Below are positions 59,627 through 63,124 of a stretch of DNA of 63,124 nt, piece after piece. Numbering within the stretch: position 1 is the first letter of the stretch; each line of letters begins with the position of its first letter. The stretch lies in assembly GCA_902783365.1 (NCBI GenBank), contig CACZQL010000085.1, positions 1 to 63,124 of the forward strand. Direction: 5' to 3'. This DNA is from an uncultured Bacteroidia bacterium (GTDB lineage: Bacteria; Bacteroidota; Bacteroidia; Bacteroidales; F082). The notes under the pieces were generated by a model, which searched no databases, was not told the origin of the DNA, and saw nothing but the letters and a program-made list of their open reading frames with translations. The position numbers and the translations under genes were made by a program.

Positions 59627-60601
59627 ATGTATAAGATTGCGAATCTCGAATTTGAGCATTATCCTTTGTTGCTGGCCCCTATGGAGGATGTCTCCGACCC
59701 TCCTTTCCGTCATGTTTGCAAGCTCTTTGGAGCGGATTTGGTATATTCGGAGTTCATTTCATCCGATGGCTTGATTCGCGACAGCGTGAAGAGTATCAAG
59801 AAGTTGGACTTCTCGGAGTTTGAGCGGCCCTTTGGGGTGCAGATCTTTGGCAACGCCGTGGAACCCATGGTGGAGGCGGCCCGTTATGCGGAGGCCTCGC
59901 ATCCCGACCTCATCGACATCAACTTTGGCTGTCCGGTGAAAAAGGTGGCCTCCAAAGGAGCCGGTTCGGGCATCATGAACGACATCCCCAAGATGGTGGC
60001 CATCACCGAGGCGGTGGTGAAGGCGGTAGGCATCCCGGTGACGGTGAAGACCCGCCTGGGCTACGACGAGCAGCACAAGGACATTGTGGAGATTGCGGAG
60101 CGATTGCAGGATGTGGGCATCGCCGCCCTTACCATCCATGGACGGCTACGCACCACCAAATACAGCGAACCCGCAGACTGGACCTTGATCGGGGCGGTGA
60201 AAAACAACCCGAGGATGCGCATCCCCATCATCGGCAACGGCGACGTAGTGGACGGTCCGTCAGCCAAACACTACAAAGACTGTTATGGGGTGGATGGCTT
60301 GATGATTGGCCGCGCCACTTACGGAAATCCATGGATTTTCAAGGAAATCAGGCACTATCTGGAGACCGGTGAGGTGTTACCCCCACCCGACACCGTAGCG
60401 CGCGTCAGCATCGCTACCATGCAGCTGGAGCGATCGGTGGCATGGAAAGGCGAACACGTCGCCATCATGGAGATTCGGAAACATTGGTCGGCTTATTTCA
60501 AAGGCTATCCCAATTTCAAGCCTTACAAGATGAAATTGATGGAAGCCAAAACCGCGGAGGCGGTGAAGGCGATCCTCCAGGAGATCGCGGAAGCGTATTA
60601 G
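59627..60601 (+). CDS. dusB: tRNA-dihydrouridine synthase
   Basis: 324 residues from ATG 59627; a longer open frame upstream crosses the promoter. FMN TIM-barrel enzyme reducing uridine in the tRNA D-loop. LAPMEDVSDPPFR is at 17-29, and the catalytic Cys102 sits in INFGCPVKKVASKGAGS. VKTRLGYDE, TIHGR and DGLMIGRATYGNPW follow. DusB is the most likely subtype. The 3' end overlaps the convergent HAD gene by four bases. Confidence 0.93.
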   Translation: MYKIANLEFEHYPLLLAPMEDVSDPPFRHVCKLFGADLVYSEFISSDGLIRDSVKSIKKLDFSEFERPFGVQIFGNAVEPMVEAARYAEASHPDLIDINFGCPVKKVASKGAGSGIMNDIPKMVAITEAVVKAVGIPVTVKTRLGYDEQHKDIVEIAERLQDVGIAALTIHGRLRTTKYSEPADWTLIGAVKNNPRMRIPIIGNGDVVDGPSAKHYKDCYGVDGLMIGRATYGNPWIFKEIRHYLETGEVLPPPDTVARVSIATMQLERSVAWKGEHVAIMEIRKHWSAYFKGYPNFKPYKMKLMEAKTAEAVKAILQEIAEAY

Positions 60602-61260
60602 AGGCGGATGCGATCGAGTTCCACATCCTCGCGAAGCACGCCGTTTTGGAAGAAGTTGCGGACCAGTTCCTCACGTTTGATATGGAAGGTATGCAGGCCG
60701 AGCTTTTGGGCGGCCTCGATATTGGTTTGGGAGTCGTCGATAAAGAGGGTTTCCTCGGGTTTGAGGCCTTGCTGGTCGAGGATGAGTTCGAAGAACAGGG
60801 GATCCGGTTTCCGCAGGTGCGAGTCGAACGAGAGATAGGCTTTGTCGAAGAGGTCGTCGAACTCAGCATAGCCAAAGCGGAGCTGTAGGTCGCGCACATA
60901 GAGGTCGTAATGGATCTCGTTGGTGTTGCTCATGAGGAAGATGCGGTAATGTTGTTTGATTTCCTCGATGGCGCGGATGCGTTCGACGGGGATGTCGAGC
61001 AGCATGGAGTTCCAGATATCGTCGAAGGTCTCGTCGGACATACGGGGGAATCCAAGGAGTTTTTTGGCTTGGTTACGGAAGGTGGCTGCGCAGATGATAC
61101 CGCGGTCGAAGCGCTCGTTGAGGGCATTGAATTGGGGGCCATGGAGGAGTTCGAAGTTGGAGAAGCCTTTGTTTTGGAGTTCGTGGATGGCCATATTTTC
61201 GTCGATGTCGAGGATGACGCCGCCGAGGTCGAAGATGATATTTTTGATTTTTTCGTTCAT
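60598..61260 (-). CDS. HAD-superfamily phosphatase (YihX-like)
   Basis: 220 residues. Motif I is FDLGGVILDID (Asp11; the second Asp replaced by Gly as in YihX-type sugar phosphatases), motif II FLMSNTNEIH, motif III lysine in DSHLRKPDP, motif IV LFIDDSQTN. The alpha-helical cap between motifs I and II fits HAD-IA. YihX hydrolyses alpha-glucose 1-phosphate; the substrate here is a guess. Divergent from the tRNA gene. Confidence 0.85.
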   Translation of the reverse strand: MNEKIKNIIFDLGGVILDIDENMAIHELQNKGFSNFELLHGPQFNALNERFDRGIICAATFRNQAKKLLGFPRMSDETFDDIWNSMLLDIPVERIRAIEEIKQHYRIFLMSNTNEIHYDLYVRDLQLRFGYAEFDDLFDKAYLSFDSHLRKPDPLFFELILDQQGLKPEETLFIDDSQTNIEAAQKLGLHTFHIKREELVRNFFQNGVLREDVELDRIRL

Positions 61261-61276
61261 ATTAAGAAAAAATTTG

Positions 61277-61284
61277 TACTTTTG
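61277..61284 (+). promoter_or_regulatory. Promoter -7 box for the tRNA
   Basis: TACTTTTG, 12 bp before the first tRNA base. Confidence 0.6.
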
Positions 61285-61296
61285 CGAATCGATTCG

Positions 61297-61370
61297 GGTC
61301 CTATAGCGCAGTTGGTTAGAGCAACTGACTCATAATCAGTAGGTCCTAGGTTCAAGCCCTAGTGGGACCA
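61297..61370 (+). tRNA. tRNA with CAU anticodon (Met or Ile2)
   Basis: 74 nt. Acceptor GGTCCTA pairs with TGGGACC (one G-U), D-arm around GCGCAGTTGGTTAGAGC, anticodon stem ACTGA/TCAGT with loop CTCATAA, T-arm CTAGG-TTCAAGC-CCTAG. Discriminator A at 61370, no encoded CCA. A CAU anticodon means elongator Met or lysidine-modified Ile2; the sequence alone does not settle which. Confidence 0.93.
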
Positions 61371-61374
61371 CGAA

Positions 61375-61413
61375 AAACAAAATGGATGCTTATTAGGCAT
61401 CCATTTTTGTTTT
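61375..61413. terminator. Bidirectional terminator after tRNA and exbD
   Basis: ACAAAATGGATGC, loop TTATTAG, GCATCCATTTTTGT; A and T tracts on the two sides allow use from both strands. Confidence 0.85.
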
Positions 61414-61432
61414 CGTGTGATAGTCATGAGGC

Positions 61433-61900
61433 TCAGTTCTCGAGGGCGCTGCCCTTCAGGGTGGTATAGTTGATACGGAAGGCACCAACTTTACGGAGTT
61501 CCTGTTTCACGTCGGTGACGATGCCCATACGGGTTTCCTTATGGACTTTGAGGGCGGTGGTGAGCAAGGGGCGATCGGCCTCGTTGCGAGCTTCACGTTC
61601 TTGGAGCACCCAGTCGGCGATGTCTTCGGGGCGAGCGAACTGGTCGTTGAGTTGGATACGAGACTCGGTACCGAGTTTGGCATCACGCGGGGGTCCGATG
61701 TAGATGGAGCTAACCAAAGCTTTCTTTTCGAGTTTAGCGATTTCGGAGGCTTTAGGCAGAGCGGTCTTGACTTTCAGTTCCACGTCACGCATAGAGGTGG
61801 TGATCATGAAGAAGAAAATCAGCATGTAAACGATGTCCGGCAGTGAGGAGGTGCTCACCTGTGGAACTTCTTTTTTACCTTCTTTTCTAAATTTTGCCAT
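61433..61900 (-). CDS. exbD: ExbD/TolR-family protein 1
   Basis: 155 residues from ATG 61900; an ATG five codons earlier overlaps the preceding stop. A single membrane helix near the N-terminus (LPDIVYMLIFFFMITTSM) has the conserved proton-pathway Asp (PDIV), followed by a periplasmic domain ending TTLKGSALEN. Partner of ExbB in the proton-driven motor that powers TonB. Last gene of the operon; the cluster has two ExbD copies, as is common in Bacteroidota. Confidence 0.92.
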   Translation of the reverse strand: MAKFRKEGKKEVPQVSTSSLPDIVYMLIFFFMITTSMRDVELKVKTALPKASEIAKLEKKALVSSIYIGPPRDAKLGTESRIQLNDQFARPEDIADWVLQEREARNEADRPLLTTALKVHKETRMGIVTDVKQELRKVGAFRINYTTLKGSALEN

Positions 61901-61914
61901 TGTCTGATCCTCCA

Positions 61915-62475
61915 TTATTTTTCGACGGGTTCCGCTTCGCTCACACGAACCGGGACGGCTTCGCCGATTGCTTTGGTTTGGTCTTCGTTGAGCTGGTCGA
62001 GATGTTTATGGAAGTGTCTCCAAGCCATTTCTTCCTTCAGTTCATTGAAGGCGCGTGCCAGCTCATTCTGCACACTGATATACATAGCGTAGGATGTACC
62101 ACGGTCGTTCTGGAGCGAGATCACGCCTTTCGACATGAGCACGTCGCCGAGCATCTCAATGCTTTTGGTCTCCACTTCGGGGGCGGTTTCGTCGCTGGGT
62201 CGTGGGGTCATGAAGTGTTTGGCTTCTTCCTTAAGCAGGGAGATATCGGAGGGACGGCCGTTGATCATCAGCTTGTTATTCTTGTTAATCAGAACATTCA
62301 TCACGTTCCTTTCCTTGACCTTGACGTCATCGACGTTTTGTTCCACCGGGGGAGGCAGACGACGGGTGATACCGTAGTCCACGTCCATGGCGGTGGTCAT
62401 CAGGAAGAAACACAATAGCAAGAATGCTATGTCAGCCTGCGAACTCGAATTGATTTCTGGTGTTTTCTTGGCCAT
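61915..62475 (-). CDS. exbD: ExbD/TolR-family protein 2
   Basis: 186 residues. The membrane helix is SQADIAFLLLCFFLMTTAMD with the conserved Asp. The periplasmic part is longer than in the first copy, with Glu/Lys-rich ends (AWRHFHKHLDQLNEDQTKAI). Its stop overlaps the alternative start of the next exbD by one base. The two copies probably form a heterodimeric ExbD in one motor. Confidence 0.92.
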   Translation of the reverse strand: MAKKTPEINSSSQADIAFLLLCFFLMTTAMDVDYGITRRLPPPVEQNVDDVKVKERNVMNVLINKNNKLMINGRPSDISLLKEEAKHFMTPRPSDETAPEVETKSIEMLGDVLMSKGVISLQNDRGTSYAMYISVQNELARAFNELKEEMAWRHFHKHLDQLNEDQTKAIGEAVPVRVSEAEPVEK

Positions 62476-62487
62476 GATGAATTGATT

Positions 62488-62940
62488 TTATTTACCTGAT
62501 CTGATCACTGAGTAGAGAACGCAAAGGATGCTAACTCCGAGGGTTACATAGAAGAAGTTGAGGCCCCAATCGACCAGTCCGTGGGTAGTGCCTGAATAGA
62601 CATGCTCACTGGTGGCGTAAGGGATGCCGAAGCTGCCTTTTGACATCAAATAGGCTATGAGGGCGATCACTGCGAAGGCACCGAGGATGATGAGAATGCT
62701 CTTCCATTTGACGCCTTTAACGAGGGCGGCGATGATGGCGGAACAAACGATTGCGACGACACCCAAGATAATCAAGACATAGCCCCAATTCAGGAATAAG
62801 TCTGCGCGAGGTGTTGGGTTACCTGCTTGGAATTCCGGTTTGATGGTACCCACAACGAGGTAGTACAAAACCGCAATGACAACGGTAACGGCAACCAAGG
62901 CGAGAAATACCCATCTTGCGATATTAAGCTTACCGTTCAT
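62488..62940 (-). CDS. Four-helix membrane protein in the exbB-exbD operon
   Basis: 150 residues from ATG 62940. Four hydrophobic helices at about 10-30, 49-72, 79-98 and 125-146; a short polar loop (GSFGIPYATSEHVYSGTTHG) precedes the last. No family recognised. It sits between the ExbB and ExbD genes with gaps of 12 and 14 bp, so it is almost certainly co-expressed and may be an accessory of the motor. Confidence 0.7.
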   Translation of the reverse strand: MNGKLNIARWVFLALVAVTVVIAVLYYLVVGTIKPEFQAGNPTPRADLFLNWGYVLIILGVVAIVCSAIIAALVKGVKWKSILIILGAFAVIALIAYLMSKGSFGIPYATSEHVYSGTTHGLVDWGLNFFYVTLGVSILCVLYSVIRSGK

Positions 62941-62954
62941 GATTATCAATTATT

Positions 62955-63124
62955 TTATTTGTTGTACTTAGCGAGGATGTCCATGAAAGAGATGGAGGCG
63001 TTCTCCATGTCGTTGGTGATGCCTTCAATCTTGGAGACGATGAAGTTGAAGAAAATCTGAAGGATGATAGCGGCGATCAGACCGAACACGGTGGTCAACA
63101 GAGCGACCTTCATACCGGAGGCAA
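62955..63124 (-). CDS. exbB: MotA/TolQ/ExbB-type proton channel, C-terminal end only
   Basis: The window holds the last 55 or so codons: ASGMKVALLTTVFGLIAAI, then LQIFFNFIVSKIEG and a C-terminal helix ending LAKYNK. The Thr-Thr in the pore helix (LLTTVFGLIAA) is the conserved ExbB/TolQ feature. The 5' part is outside the window. First known gene of the operon with the four-helix protein and two exbD genes. Confidence 0.88.
   Translation of the reverse strand, partial: ASGMKVALLTTVFGLIAAIILQIFFNFIVSKIEGITNDMENASISFMDILAKYNK

Noticed and set aside
60598..60601. Short convergent overlaps (dus/HAD, pdxA, waaA/corA) as regulatory features
   Set aside because: Overlaps of 4 to 23 bp at 3' ends are common in compact genomes and nothing else marks them as special.

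Overview
The window looks like a chromosomal segment of a Bacteroidota bacterium, most likely an uncultivated member of the order Bacteroidales. The evidence is type IX secretion (T9SS) genes (sprA, a plug-domain protein, a PorV/PorQ-type protein, several cargo proteins with C-terminal sorting domains), TonB-dependent receptors with carboxypeptidase-regulatory N-termini, a GH92 mannosidase lipoprotein, and promoters of the Bacteroidota TTG-N19/20-TAnnTTTG type. There is no phage, plasmid or CRISPR. Coding DNA is GC-rich and intergenic spacers are AT-rich or filled with short repeats.

Layout. 1-4.3 kb: a PPi-type phosphofructokinase and a GH92 alpha-mannosidase lipoprotein, both on the minus strand. 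4.4-10.6 kb: three tandem paralogous Asp-box (BNR-like) secreted proteins with T9SS sorting domains; the second and third have a textbook promoter each. 10.6-18 kb (minus): pdxA-like gene, an outer-membrane receptor, priA, and the T9SS plug protein. 18.4-20.2 kb: a small OM barrel protein, then HIT and greA. 20.2-29.7 kb (minus): a three-gene surface operon of TonB-type receptor, 1484-residue secreted protein and PorV/PorQ-type protein. 29.8-31.1 kb: two small lipoproteins and a large repeat field. 31.1-39.3 kb: housekeeping genes (DAHP synthase/chorismate mutase, asnS, rpoN, ruvB, SPOR protein, deoC, acyltransferase, adk). 39.3-41.1 kb: an Rpn/PD-(D/E)XK nuclease gene embedded in repeats between adk and hpt. 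41.1-46 kb: hpt, M16 peptidase, an OM protein, waaA, corA. 46-55.7 kb: ruvA, sprA, gcvH, vanZ-like, tonB. 55.7-61.4 kb: uvrC, thiL, CPBP protease, dus, HAD phosphatase, one CAU-anticodon tRNA. 61.4-63.1 kb: an exbB(partial)/membrane protein/exbD/exbD operon.

How the parts fit. SprA is the outer-membrane T9SS translocon, and the plug and PorV/PorQ-type proteins are its known classes of partner. The three Asp-box proteins and the 1484-residue protein look like its cargo. TonB and the ExbB/ExbD cluster supply energy to the TonB-dependent receptors.

The least conventional content is intergenic. Several gene pairs are separated by nothing but heptamer arrays (AACTGCY, GGTGARA, GGAATGC types), usually folded as inverted repeats. 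One 116-bp array made only of heptamers runs up to the rpoN start codon. A second family of GGGGCGGAC/GTCCGCCCC palindromes clusters around the Rpn-like nuclease gene. A third field has eight copies of a CGCCCGGAGGGCG hairpin unit. The greA leader carries an intrinsic terminator between its own promoter and the start codon.
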